Below, piece by piece: positions 53,215 to 62,377 of a DNA stretch of 64,000 nucleotides. The position numbers and the translations under genes are program-made. Source of the stretch: Rhizobium halophilum. GTDB lineage: Bacteria > Pseudomonadota > Alphaproteobacteria > Rhizobiales > Rhizobiaceae. Within the stretch, counting starts at the first letter, position 1. Every line of letters starts with the position of its first letter. The stretch covers positions 1-64,000 of the forward strand of contig NZ_JAKJHS010000012.1 of the NCBI RefSeq assembly GCF_021648825.1, written 5' to 3'. The notes under the pieces are model-generated. The model was not told the origin of the DNA. It made no database searches and saw only the letters and a list, made by a program, of their open reading frames with translations.

Positions 53215-54075
53215 ATGATCCACAAACTCGCCGCCGCATTGGCCGTCACGCTTGCCACGGCCATGCCTGGCCTTGCCGCCGAACCGGTGAAATTCGCCGT
53301 CACCGACATCGAGGGCCTGGAGGCCCTGCAGCAGGAATTCGGAGCCTTCGAAACGGCGCTTGAAGAGGCGACCGGCCTTGAGATCGAGCTTTATCCGGTT
53401 GCGTCGCGCACCACCGCCGTCGAGGCGCTGAATGCCAATCAGGTTGACCTGGTGCTCACCGGTCCCGCCGAATACGTCGTGATGAAGGAGCTCAGCCAGC
53501 CGAAGATCGTCGTGGCCTGGCAGCGTCCGGACTATTTTGCACAGGTCGCGGTTCTGGCCGATGGTCCAATGCGCACTCTGGAAGACTTGAAGGGCAAGAA
53601 GATCGCCTTCGGTTCGGTCGGCTCGACCTCGCAGCATCTCGGTCCTGCCCAGGCGCTAGCTGATTTCGGCCTCAAGTACGGCAGCGACTATGAGCCGGTG
53701 ATCATCTCGCGCAACGTCGCCGCCGAAGCCCTGATCCGTGGCGACATCGCCGCGATCGGCCTCAACTTCGGCCATCTTGCCTCGGTGCGCGAAGCCTTCC
53801 CGGACAAGGCCTTTTCCGTGATTGCCCGCGGCCGCGACCTGCCGAACGACATTCTCGTCGCCCGCCAGGACATTTCCGACGAAGTCTTCACCGCCGTCCG
53901 CGATGCTTTTGCTGAAAAGGGCAACGATCTGATGCAGGCCGTGCTGAAGGGCGACGACAATCAGAAGTTCAAGGGCGGCTTCTTCCTCACCGACGTGAAG
54001 GACAGCGACTACGACTATGTGCGTTCGATGTACCGCACGATCGGCGTCGACACCTTCACCGACTTCGTCAACTGA
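53215..54075 (+). CDS. phnD: Phosphonate ABC transporter substrate-binding protein, PhnD-like
   Basis: A 286-residue periplasmic protein with a signal peptide ending near residue 22 (PGLAAEP). The PhnD pattern is present: YPVASRTTAVEALNANQVDL, VLTGPAEYVV, LKGKKIAFGSVGSTSQHLGP. The Ser-Thr-Ser loop in GSVGSTSQH normally grips the phosphonate group. AGAGGGAAAAAATC precedes the ATG. A strong hairpin follows the gene before phnC. Confidence 0.9.
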   Translation: MIHKLAAALAVTLATAMPGLAAEPVKFAVTDIEGLEALQQEFGAFETALEEATGLEIELYPVASRTTAVEALNANQVDLVLTGPAEYVVMKELSQPKIVVAWQRPDYFAQVAVLADGPMRTLEDLKGKKIAFGSVGSTSQHLGPAQALADFGLKYGSDYEPVIISRNVAAEALIRGDIAAIGLNFGHLASVREAFPDKAFSVIARGRDLPNDILVARQDISDEVFTAVRDAFAEKGNDLMQAVLKGDDNQKFKGGFFLTDVKDSDYDYVRSMYRTIGVDTFTDFVN

Positions 54076-54100
54076 CGCCACTTTCTCCACCAAAGACCCG

Positions 54101-54127
54101 AGGCAGCCGGATGCACTCCGGCTGCCT
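54101..54127 (+). repeat. Perfect intercistronic hairpin after phnD
   Basis: AGGCAGCCGGA and its exact complement enclose a 5-base loop, giving an 11-bp stem in the 90-base gap between phnD and phnC. No T-run follows, so it is unlikely to be a complete terminator. Confidence 0.75.
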
Positions 54128-54165
54128 TCGCCACGCACGATAGCAGAGACGGTAGCTGGACAGAC

Positions 54166-54918
54166 ATGACGAGCGAGATCATCCGCGCATGCGGCCTGAC
54201 GAAGAGATATTCGGACGGAAAGACGGTATTCTCCGGCATCGGCCTTGACGTTTTGCCGGGCCAGCGGGTGGCTCTGATCGGCTCGAACGGCGCGGGCAAG
54301 TCGACGCTCCTCAAATGCCTGATCGGTCTCCTGCCGCTGGATGGCGGGGAGGTGACCACGCTCGGCGAAAACATCGGGGCGTCGGCATCCCCACGCCAGC
54401 TGCAGCGGCTGCGCCGCCGCATCGGCGTCGTCTTCCAGCATCACGGTCTGGTGGCGCGGCAATCGGTTTTGACCAATGTCGTGCATGGAAAGCTCGGTCT
54501 CGCGGGCGGTTGGCATGCCTGGCACCAGAGCATCGCGCGCCAGGAATGGCGCCGGGATGCGCAGGCGGCGCTGGCCCAGGTGGGGCTGGATCATAAGGCT
54601 GAGGCGCGCGCCGACGAACTTTCTGGCGGTCAGGCGCAGCGGGTCGCGATCGCCAGGGCGCTCGTCCGCAAGCCGCAGTTGCTCATTGCCGACGAACCGG
54701 CCGCCAGCCTTGATCCGGCGTCGGGCCGAGACGTCATGGCGCTCTTCTCGCAGCTTTCGAGGGACAGCGGCATCACGCTGATCTGCACGACCCATGACAT
54801 GGATCATGCTCTGGAATACTCGGACCGCATCATTGCCTTGAAATCCGGCTCTGTCTTCTTCGACCAGCCGACTGGCAACGTGACCCGCCGCCACCTGCAG
54901 GAAGTTTTTCATGCGTGA
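54166..54918 (+). CDS. phnC: Phosphonate ABC transporter ATPase, PhnC-like
   Basis: A 250-residue ATPase: Walker A GSNGAGKST (about 38-46), Q-loop VVFQHHGLVARQ, signature LSGGQAQRVAIARAL, Walker B LLIADEPAASLDP, and switch CTTHDMDHALEY. The VLTNVVHGKLG stretch is typical of PhnC. It overlaps phnE by 8 bases. Confidence 0.9.
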   Translation: MTSEIIRACGLTKRYSDGKTVFSGIGLDVLPGQRVALIGSNGAGKSTLLKCLIGLLPLDGGEVTTLGENIGASASPRQLQRLRRRIGVVFQHHGLVARQSVLTNVVHGKLGLAGGWHAWHQSIARQEWRRDAQAALAQVGLDHKAEARADELSGGQAQRVAIARALVRKPQLLIADEPAASLDPASGRDVMALFSQLSRDSGITLICTTHDMDHALEYSDRIIALKSGSVFFDQPTGNVTRRHLQEVFHA

Positions 54919-55708
54919 CGCAACGCTCCTTCCGACGCGCATCACGCGCCTGTCGCCGGTCACCTTCGCGCTTCTTGTGGGAGCAGGGGCCTTGCTGATC
55001 GTTTCCTTTCAGCAGGTGGCACCATCGCCAGCACAGCTTGCGCAGGGCGGTCCCCGGATGGCGGAACTGGTCGCGCGCATGCTGCCGCCGAACCTTGAGG
55101 CAAGTTTTTTGCAGCGTGTCTTTTGGCGGATGATCGAGACCTTTCAGATCGCGATGGTGGGCACCGCGATCGGGGTCATCGTTAGCCTGCCGGTCGCATG
55201 GCTCTCGGCCAAGAGGATATCGCCTGCCGGGCTTTCACGGCATGTGTTCAAGATGATGGTATCGCTGTTCCGCACCGTCCCGGATCTCGTCTGGGCCTTG
55301 ATCTTCGTTGCCTCCGTCGGGCTCGGCGCCGTCGCCGGCACAATGACCATTGTCGTCGACACGATCGGCTTCTGCGGCCGCTTCTTTGCCGAAGCAATGG
55401 AGGATGCCGACAGGAAGCCACAGGAGGCGCTCTTCGCGATTGGCGCCAGTCGCTTCCAAGTGCTCTGCGGTGCCGTCCTGCCGGATGCGATGCCGTCTCT
55501 CATCAACACCACGCTCTTCGCGCTAGAAAAATCCGTCCGCTCCTCCGTGGTGCTGGGGCTTGTCGGTGCGGGCGGGATTGGACAAGAATTGAAGGTTGCT
55601 TTCGACCTGTTCCAGTACAAGAATGCCTCCACCATCATCCTCGTGATCTTCGGCATTGTGCTGGTGATGGAGTTCGTGACGGACCGATTGCGCACTCGGG
55701 TACAGTAG
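54911..55708 (+). CDS. phnE: Phosphonate ABC transporter permease, PhnE-like
   Basis: A 265-residue permease with about six helices. The coupling segment EAMEDADRKPQEALFAIGAS then LCGAVLPDAMPSLINTTLFA contains the EAA-type motif, and FRTVPDLVWALIFVASVGLG is characteristic of PhnE. It closes the phnDCE operon; no further phn gene follows. Confidence 0.9.
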   Translation: MRDATLLPTRITRLSPVTFALLVGAGALLIVSFQQVAPSPAQLAQGGPRMAELVARMLPPNLEASFLQRVFWRMIETFQIAMVGTAIGVIVSLPVAWLSAKRISPAGLSRHVFKMMVSLFRTVPDLVWALIFVASVGLGAVAGTMTIVVDTIGFCGRFFAEAMEDADRKPQEALFAIGASRFQVLCGAVLPDAMPSLINTTLFALEKSVRSSVVLGLVGAGGIGQELKVAFDLFQYKNASTIILVIFGIVLVMEFVTDRLRTRVQ

Positions 55709-56121
55709 GCACGAGCAGGCCTTGAACTGAGGCTGACGGAGGAGGCGGCGAGGGCGGCAGAGGCTCGATCCGGGCAGCTTCCTCGTATGGCGGCGAAATG
55801 AACTGATACTTCGCGAATTACCTGCCGCAGGTCGCTTCTGCGGCCGTCCGAGTGATGGCTGCTTAGCGAATCGCAGTTATCGGCGGCCGGCAGACCAATG
55901 AACTAACGCTTGATCTGTTAGGACTCTCTGACGTGTTTCGTAGGTCCGATCTGCTTCGCCTTAGCACAGCGTTGCGCGGTGAAGTGGGGAATCCTTGCCG
56001 CCGCTAACTCTGAATTTGGCTGCTGCTCGGCTGGTGTTGCGTCTGTTGACAACTATCCATTCGAACCAATGATTGATGCGGTTGACCGGGAAAGGCTCCG
56101 CGCTTCGACGCCAATCAAGAC
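55709..56121. other. Non-coding stretch, about 410 bases
   Basis: This lies between the converging phnE and EAL-protein genes. I see no gene, no clear hairpin and no repeat. Confidence 0.4.
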
Positions 56122-57957
56122 TTAGGCTTGTAGCGTTCCGCTATCGCTCGCCTTCGTGTCTGGACTTCGAACGCAAAGTCGTTGACCGTGCCGCCGAAGT
56201 AAAGTCGTGGCAGCACAGCGATCGACGGCTCGCGAGTAGAGATATCCCTGGCCGAGCTTGCAGCCTAACTGGAGCAGTTGATCGGCTTGCAGTTGCGTTT
56301 CGATTCCCTCTGCCACCACCTTCAGCCCCAGATTGTTGGCAATCCCAAGTAAGCCTTCGATGATGATGAGGCCTGCATCGCCTGGTACCAGGCGATCCGT
56401 GAACGACTTGTCGATCTTGATGATGTCGACTGGGAATGTCAGCAGGTGTGTCAGTGACGCGTAGCCTGTCCCGAACTCGTCAAGCGCCACCCGTATTCCA
56501 ACCTTACGGAGCGCATCGATCTCGCTGGCGATGCGATGATCCCGCTGATCAAGATAAACAGACTCCGTTACTTCAAGGATGAGGTGATGTAGCGGAACAT
56601 CGGCGCGTTCGAATATCTCCGTGAGCCTTTGGCGCAAGCCGCCCGCTTGAAGATCTACCGCTGACAAGTTTACACCCACGTGCTGAAGCGGCTGGCCGTC
56701 ATCGAGCCAGGAGCGGATATCGCGAGCCACGCGCAGCAACATTTGGTTCGTCAGATCAACAGCGAGTTTGGCGTCTTTCGTCGCCTCATGAAAGTTCTTG
56801 GCAGCAATGATCTCCCCAGACGGAGATCTCATCCGGCAAAGGGCCTCAAAGCCGACGATGTCGCCGGTGTCGAGACGAACGATTGGCTGATAATAGGCAT
56901 CAAGTCGGTCCTCGGCCAGTGCCAAGCGAACATCCCGTATGGCGCGAAAGCGGTGGGTTTGGGCCGTCCCAAGTTCCGGAGTATACTGAATATACCGGCC
57001 GCGACTGCATTCCTTCGCATGATAGAGCGCCACATCCGCCTGTTGGCGGACTTCCTCCGGGTCGCAGCCAGCCTTGGCAAGTGCTCCCCCGAGTGTCGCT
57101 GAAGGGTAGATGACATGCCCATCGCACAAGGAAGGGGCGGTGAGGGCAGGAAGGATGACGTCGGCTATGGCCGCGAGATCCGCGGGGGCACTGCCGTCCA
57201 CGATAACGGCGAACTCGTCCCCGCTGAGGCGGAAAGTCTGCGCTGTTGCCGCTGCGGTGGCGATGCGCTCCGCTACCACCTTGATCAAGGCGTCTCCCGC
57301 GGCATGACCGAAGATGTCATTGGTCTGCTTGAGATTATCGATGTCTGCGAGCAATATTCCCCAAGGCCCTAACAGCGGACCTGCTCCGTCTGCTATGAGC
57401 TGGTTGAAACACGCCCGGTTTGGTAGCCCCGTCAAGGCGTCAGTATAGGTTAGGCGTTCACGCTCCAGGACACGCTCATTTCTGTCGATGGCTATCGAGC
57501 ACAGATGGACGCAAGCCTCTACAATCTTTTGTTCGACCTCAGTGGGTCCCCGGAGCTCTCGATAATAGAAGGCAAAGGTACCCACCACTCCAATCGCGTT
57601 CCTGATCGGCGTTGACCAACAGGCCTTCAAACCGAGCGGCAGTGCCAGCGCCTTGAAGTTCTCCCACAGGGGATCCGTCGCGATGTCCGTTACGATCACC
57701 GGTTCACCCCGATAGGCGGCGGTACCGCAGGAGCCGGCGAGAGGTCCAGCTTCAAGATGGTCGAGCGCTGCGGAATAGTCTGAGGGAAGAGACGGGGCAG
57801 CAAGAGGATGGAGATGGGATCCATCGAAAGTCAGTACAGAGGCCGTAATTCCAGGAACTGCGGCCTCTACGTTGACGCAGAGCTGTTCGACAGTGATTGC
57901 CAAGGGTTCGCCTTTGGCAATCATCTCAAGGATCGTGTTCTGCAACGCGAGGATCAT
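56122..57957 (-). CDS. GAF-GGDEF-EAL cyclic-di-GMP protein
   Basis: A 611-residue soluble protein. A GAF domain (about residues 15-165; GSCGTAAYRGEPVIVTDIAT is typical) is followed by a GGDEF domain (about 170-330) with the signature SGDEF, and an EAL domain (about 345-595). EAL marks are FEALCRM, VNLSA, LEVTES, IKIDKSF, VAEGIET and GQGYLYS. The usual DDFGTG loop is DEFGTG, so one of the two metal-binding Asp is Glu. The first domain may make c-di-GMP and the second may degrade it, under control of the ligand bound by GAF. It is a single minus-strand gene. Confidence 0.9.
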   Translation of the reverse strand: MILALQNTILEMIAKGEPLAITVEQLCVNVEAAVPGITASVLTFDGSHLHPLAAPSLPSDYSAALDHLEAGPLAGSCGTAAYRGEPVIVTDIATDPLWENFKALALPLGLKACWSTPIRNAIGVVGTFAFYYRELRGPTEVEQKIVEACVHLCSIAIDRNERVLERERLTYTDALTGLPNRACFNQLIADGAGPLLGPWGILLADIDNLKQTNDIFGHAAGDALIKVVAERIATAAATAQTFRLSGDEFAVIVDGSAPADLAAIADVILPALTAPSLCDGHVIYPSATLGGALAKAGCDPEEVRQQADVALYHAKECSRGRYIQYTPELGTAQTHRFRAIRDVRLALAEDRLDAYYQPIVRLDTGDIVGFEALCRMRSPSGEIIAAKNFHEATKDAKLAVDLTNQMLLRVARDIRSWLDDGQPLQHVGVNLSAVDLQAGGLRQRLTEIFERADVPLHHLILEVTESVYLDQRDHRIASEIDALRKVGIRVALDEFGTGYASLTHLLTFPVDIIKIDKSFTDRLVPGDAGLIIIEGLLGIANNLGLKVVAEGIETQLQADQLLQLGCKLGQGYLYSRAVDRCAATTLLRRHGQRLCVRSPDTKASDSGTLQA

Positions 57958-58178
57958 ACTATCGCTTCCCGTTCAACCAACTGCCTCAATCACCGTTGGT
58001 TTCATCCACCACGACTTAAATTAGCTTTGCCTTATTTGAGGTTAAGAGTGCCGCTCTGTTCTTAAGTATAGCCTGGCCACCCTTTGAGCCGCAGAGTGGC
58101 TCAAGCCCGCCAAACGGCGGCTGGCTTGGTGCAAGCTGCTGATCAAGATTCCATGAGGGAACCTCCAGCAGCAGACGC

Positions 58179-59468
58179 TCATCCAGAGGAGGACGTAGCT
58201 GTTGCACTGCCGAAGATCGACACCCGATTGCGACCGTCCTGCTTCGCTTTATAGAGCGCCTCGTCCGCTTGCCGCTGAAGCGCGTCTGCGGCTATCAGTG
58301 GGTCGTCTTGTGGGGCAACCGAGACCCCGATACTGACGGTGACGTATGGGCCCGTGGTGGATTGGAGGTTTGGCAAGGACGCCGCTTCTACCCGGCTGCG
58401 GATCCGCTCGGCAACGACGGCAGCCTCATCTTCATTCGCGTCTCGAAGGAGGACGAGAAACTCCTCCCCGCCATAGCGAGCGACTTGATCGCGCTCGTCA
58501 CGCAAGCTGCTCTGGATGATGCCTGCCACTTTCACGAGACAACGATCGCCTTCAGCATGGCCGAGACTATCATTGAGTTGCTTGAAATGATCAACATCGC
58601 ACATGAGCATGGCGTTTCCTGTTGGCTGGTCTCTGTTGTCATCCCATAGGCGACTCAGCATCTCGGTCATCCACCGGCGGCTGGCGACACCTGTGAGCGG
58701 GTCTGTCCGCGCGAGCAATTCCAAGCGAGCATTGGCGTCCGTCAGTTCAGCAAGGCGCATCCGATCCCGGATCTCGAGTAGGAAGGTCTTGTACGCCAGT
58801 ATGTTAGCCGTATGACGGGCTGCAACTGTGGCAATGACACCGGTCGCGAAGAAGAGTGCGCCAGCCAGAGCACTTCCTCTCTCGATGGCGGAGTTGTGCA
58901 GTTGGAAACCCAGATAGAGGCCGAGCCCGTAGGCTGCGACGGTTATAGACCAGGAGATGGGAACCGGGAAAATGATGATGGCGGTGACGGCGACAAACAA
59001 CATGATTGTCAGGTGACGCTCATAGAACTCTTCTCCAGCCAAGACCCCGACCAGTGCGACCGACAAGAGGATCAGAAAGACGCCAAGAAGAATGGCGGCA
59101 CCTTGAACCCATAAGGCACGCGGATGCCTGAAAACAAACTCTGCGCCCAAGGCTGCGGGAATGAGGATAGACGCGGGAGCGAACATCAGCCTCACGGTTT
59201 CTGCCGGAAGCAAAGCCGCATTGACAGCCAAGGTCAGCACATCGAGGACCACCACCCAGATCATCCAGGCCCGTACGATCTTCGACATTTGAGGCCAGGA
59301 CCGCTCCCGGAACCGCCGCGTTAGCTCGCGGCTTAACCGAATGTCTCTTGTTCTTCCTGCAAGAAGACGTTCAACTTCCAGCTCTGCTGTGGCCGACAGT
59401 TTCTGAAGATTGGTGGGCCCAGGCGTTATGGTTGCACTCAAAGAGCTGGATGTGTGGTGCGTGTTCAT
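58179..59468 (-). CDS. Membrane-anchored diguanylate cyclase
   Basis: A 429-residue protein with about six helices between residues 65 and 225, a short helical linker (ANARLELLARTDPLTGVASR) and a GGDEF domain with the intact active site RYGGEEF. CDVDHFKQLNDSLGH supplies the metal ligand and base contacts. An inhibitory RxxD site five residues before the signature is partly present as RDQV, so feedback control is unclear. It should make c-di-GMP in response to a signal felt in the membrane part. Confidence 0.92.
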   Translation of the reverse strand: MNTHHTSSSLSATITPGPTNLQKLSATAELEVERLLAGRTRDIRLSRELTRRFRERSWPQMSKIVRAWMIWVVVLDVLTLAVNAALLPAETVRLMFAPASILIPAALGAEFVFRHPRALWVQGAAILLGVFLILLSVALVGVLAGEEFYERHLTIMLFVAVTAIIIFPVPISWSITVAAYGLGLYLGFQLHNSAIERGSALAGALFFATGVIATVAARHTANILAYKTFLLEIRDRMRLAELTDANARLELLARTDPLTGVASRRWMTEMLSRLWDDNRDQPTGNAMLMCDVDHFKQLNDSLGHAEGDRCLVKVAGIIQSSLRDERDQVARYGGEEFLVLLRDANEDEAAVVAERIRSRVEAASLPNLQSTTGPYVTVSIGVSVAPQDDPLIAADALQRQADEALYKAKQDGRNRVSIFGSATATSSSG

Positions 59469-60312
59469 CCATCCGATCTAGGGGAGGCTCACTGCACGGC
59501 AAGAATGGTGGCTGGGAAGCTGAAGCCGCCGACTAGAACGCGGTTAATGAGAAAGCGCTGGAGGCGGAGCCCGGTGCAACCGCGGAGGGGGCCTGTCGGC
59601 GAGGACGATGGATCAAGAGGTTTTCGAAGTTGACCCGGAGCAAGGTTGGATGGTCTCTTCGTCTGTCGTCCATCTGGTCGCTCGGTCGGGGTAGGGCCAA
59701 AGACTTCGCAGGGCTGCTCAAGAACAATTCGACGGAGGGCATTGATCACGCCAGGCCGTCTGCCTTGCGCTGGTGCTTCAGGGGGATAGTTTTCTGGAAG
59801 ATCGGCCTTCTGTTCCGCGTACTTCCCGGATTGTCCGAGATGAGGGTTTCAGGTTCAGGAGCTTCCAGCGAACCGAAGGCAGATTAGCCGCCTGGGACAG
59901 ACCGATGGGCAGCTTCGCGGGTAGTTTCTACGTCGCTATCGATGTTGTTCTTCGGCTGGCGAGCGCGGAGAAGCCTTGGATCGAGGGGCGCTGTGCCAGG
60001 CGAGACTTGCGCGTTCACGCTCCCGGAGGATCGGACGGATGATGTCGGAACACCGCCGTCGTGGACTACGGACTTAAGGAGCAGACTGACGAAGAGCATA
60101 ACTGGCTTGATGAGGTCAGCATAGCGGATGCTGCCGGTTCCACCTTCGATGATTATGAATCGGCGTGGGTTCCATAATATTTGTTATGCAATCTTTGGTG
60201 GCGGAAATCCCATCTGGCCACTTTTGGTAGCTATTGGTGCTAAAGATGCGACGCGGTATTGCGCGCCCTGGGCGCCTTGTGCGAACACACCAGCCTGCAC
60301 GGAGACATAACT
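59469..60312. other. Long stretch without a recognisable gene, about 840 bases
   Basis: This lies between the divergent GGDEF and carboxypeptidase genes. Short open frames exist on both strands, up to 86 codons (for example 59489-59749 minus and 59630-59887 plus), but none shows a family pattern, and ribosome sites are poor. It may be decayed mobile DNA. Confidence 0.4.
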
Positions 60313-61374
60313 ATGTTCAAGGCTATTGTGGCTCGACGGCCATTGAAGCATTTGCTGATCATCGGCTCTTGCTTCGCTGTGCCCCCAGCGAACGCCACAC
60401 CGGTACTCGTGGTCGATACTGAGACCCGTGAAGTGCTTTATCAAGAAGAAGCGGGCAAACCCTGGTACCCAGCTTCAACAACAAAGCTTATGACGGCCCT
60501 GGTGGTCTTCGATGCTCTTCGCGCCACCGAAGTCAGTCTTTCCACGCCCGTCACCATGAGCCGCAATGCGGTCCGCCAACCCTTTTCGAATTCCGACCTT
60601 ACGGTTGGTCGTACGATGACACTGGAAGATGCACTCTTTGCCATGCTGACTGCGTCGACAAATGACGTCGCTGTCGCAGTGGCAGAATCGGTGGCATCTG
60701 ACGAGTCGTCTTTCGTCGGCCGCATGAACGAGACAGCAAAGCATATTGGCCTTACCGGCACCCATTTTGCCAGCCCCAATGGTTTGGCCGATCCGCAAAC
60801 CTATACAACTGCTCGTGATCTCGCGATCCTTGGGATGCATTTAGACAAGACATTTCCCGAATACCGCCGGTTTTTCCAGGCGTCTGCAGTCACGATAGAC
60901 GGCAAGGAGTTGGAATCCAACAACGAGCTGCTGACGCGCTTCCCCGGCACAATCGGAATGAAGACCGGCTTCCTGTGCGCCTCAGGGCGTACTTTCGTTG
61001 GACTTGCGGCACAGAACGGAAAACGCATCATCGTGGTCATTCTCGGGGCAACGACGGAAAGAGAACGCAACGAGCGATCCGCCAAATTTTTGACGGAAGC
61101 CTTTTCCGGGCAATTGGTGTCAGATGCGGGTCTCGTGGAGACCTTGGACAATGAGATAAACGGCAAGCCAGAAGATATGCGTGTGCGGCTCTGCACCAGT
61201 CAGGCGGAGAGTTACCAAGCCAGCCGCGATGTCGCGTTTCCTATGGGCCTGCCGGGGCATCAGAGTTATTTGCACGATCCGGTCCGCGGCTTGACCCATC
61301 CGATCAACACCTGGGTCAACCAGGATGCAGCGGACGTTCCCATACCGCTTCCCGTCCCTCATGATGCGCACTAA
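60313..61374 (+). CDS. D-alanyl-D-alanine carboxypeptidase (DacA-like, class A/C PBP5 type)
   Basis: A 353-residue secreted serine peptidase that trims the last D-Ala from peptidoglycan side chains. The three catalytic motifs are complete: S55-x-x-K58 (ASTTKLM), S115-T-N117 and K217-T-G219. An N-terminal hydrophobic leader (about residues 10-28) ends near PPANATP. The start at 60313 (MFKAIVARR) has GGAG nine bases upstream; a longer frame exists to 60259. The C-terminal 60 residues lack a clear amphipathic anchor helix. Confidence 0.9.
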   Translation: MFKAIVARRPLKHLLIIGSCFAVPPANATPVLVVDTETREVLYQEEAGKPWYPASTTKLMTALVVFDALRATEVSLSTPVTMSRNAVRQPFSNSDLTVGRTMTLEDALFAMLTASTNDVAVAVAESVASDESSFVGRMNETAKHIGLTGTHFASPNGLADPQTYTTARDLAILGMHLDKTFPEYRRFFQASAVTIDGKELESNNELLTRFPGTIGMKTGFLCASGRTFVGLAAQNGKRIIVVILGATTERERNERSAKFLTEAFSGQLVSDAGLVETLDNEINGKPEDMRVRLCTSQAESYQASRDVAFPMGLPGHQSYLHDPVRGLTHPINTWVNQDAADVPIPLPVPHDAH

Positions 61375-61462
61375 GAGCAACCAGTTTCCATGAGAAGCGC
61401 TCCATCATTTTCTTCAACTGCTGTTGCCACCAGCACAACGCCTCCTGTCCTTTTTGGCAGCG

Positions 61463-62161
61463 CTAGATAAGGTTCAATTCCTTGCCGAGGGCTGTGGCCT
61501 GCGGCAAGGTCGTCGCCCCCACTGCTGCCTTGGCGTTTTGCAGATGGAAGGCGACGTTGCCGGGACTGTCATTTTCAAGGACGGCGATGTCGCGCATGCG
61601 TTTACCCTCTGCACACCAACGCAGGTAGACCCGTTCCACGGCTTTCAGATCGACCTTTGTTTGGGACGTCGGCTGTGCGTTCAGCATTTGCAGATAGCAG
61701 TGTACCTGGGCAACGGCAGCCGCCGCCGAGATGGGATTGAACATTCGGCTACCGGCAAACTGCGGATCGCATGATGCCACCGTCAACAAGGCGATGCGGG
61801 TAAAACCTGTCTTGATCGGAATGGTGATCCCCGATCGAATCCCGAATTCCGCAGCCTCGCCGAAGAAAGAGCTCAGTTGCTTGGACCCGCTGCCCACGTC
61901 ACTCGACCAGGCGAATCCCTGCATCCTCTGCCAGGCGCGCTGGATCACCGGGTCGATCGTGGCATAGGACCTTTGGAAATACCGCTGCTGCCATTCTGTG
62001 CGATAATTCGAAATCACTTCCTGATGGTCCGCGTACAGGAACAGATAGGCATAGTGGTCGAACCCTGCCTCGGATGCCAGCTTCGCAAGTGTCTCTCTCA
62101 CGGTAACCGGATCGCGTGATAGCATCACATGCTCGACCAGTCTGTCGAACCACTCATCCAT
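61463..62161 (-). CDS. LuxR-family regulator with autoinducer-binding domain (TraR-like), orphan
   Basis: A 232-residue protein. The autoinducer-binding domain (about 15-160) keeps the residues that hold acyl-homoserine lactone in TraR: Trp57, Tyr61, Asp70, Pro71 and Trp85. The C-terminal LuxR helix-turn-helix (about 170-230) has VYLRWCAEGKRMRDIA and a somewhat diverged recognition helix (SPGNVAFHLQNAKAAVG). GGAGGAAAGCAC precedes ATG 62161. No luxI-type synthase is in the window, so the signal would come from elsewhere. It is divergent from the binding-protein gene at 62378 and may control that importer. Confidence 0.88.
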   Translation of the reverse strand: MDEWFDRLVEHVMLSRDPVTVRETLAKLASEAGFDHYAYLFLYADHQEVISNYRTEWQQRYFQRSYATIDPVIQRAWQRMQGFAWSSDVGSGSKQLSSFFGEAAEFGIRSGITIPIKTGFTRIALLTVASCDPQFAGSRMFNPISAAAAVAQVHCYLQMLNAQPTSQTKVDLKAVERVYLRWCAEGKRMRDIAVLENDSPGNVAFHLQNAKAAVGATTLPQATALGKELNLI

Positions 62162-62377
62162 GTGCTTTCCTCCACGGCCGCCAATAGAGAGCGCTCCCGG
62201 CTCCCGAGCCCTTTCTCGTACTGAAATATGATCCGGCGCCGAATGGGGAGCAAGCAAGAGCAGCAGCGATTGTCCACGATTCATGTCCACAAGCGATCAA
62301 TCGGGCTCAATCACTATTGGTAATAGCGCCCCCCACGCGTCCAGAGTCGCCCCATTGCAGCGATGGAGGAGGCGAGC

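Noticed and set aside
53656..54963. A 435-codon open frame on the minus strand
   Set aside because: It is antisense to phnD and phnC, whose motifs are unmistakable; the translation is Arg/Ala-rich with no family pattern.
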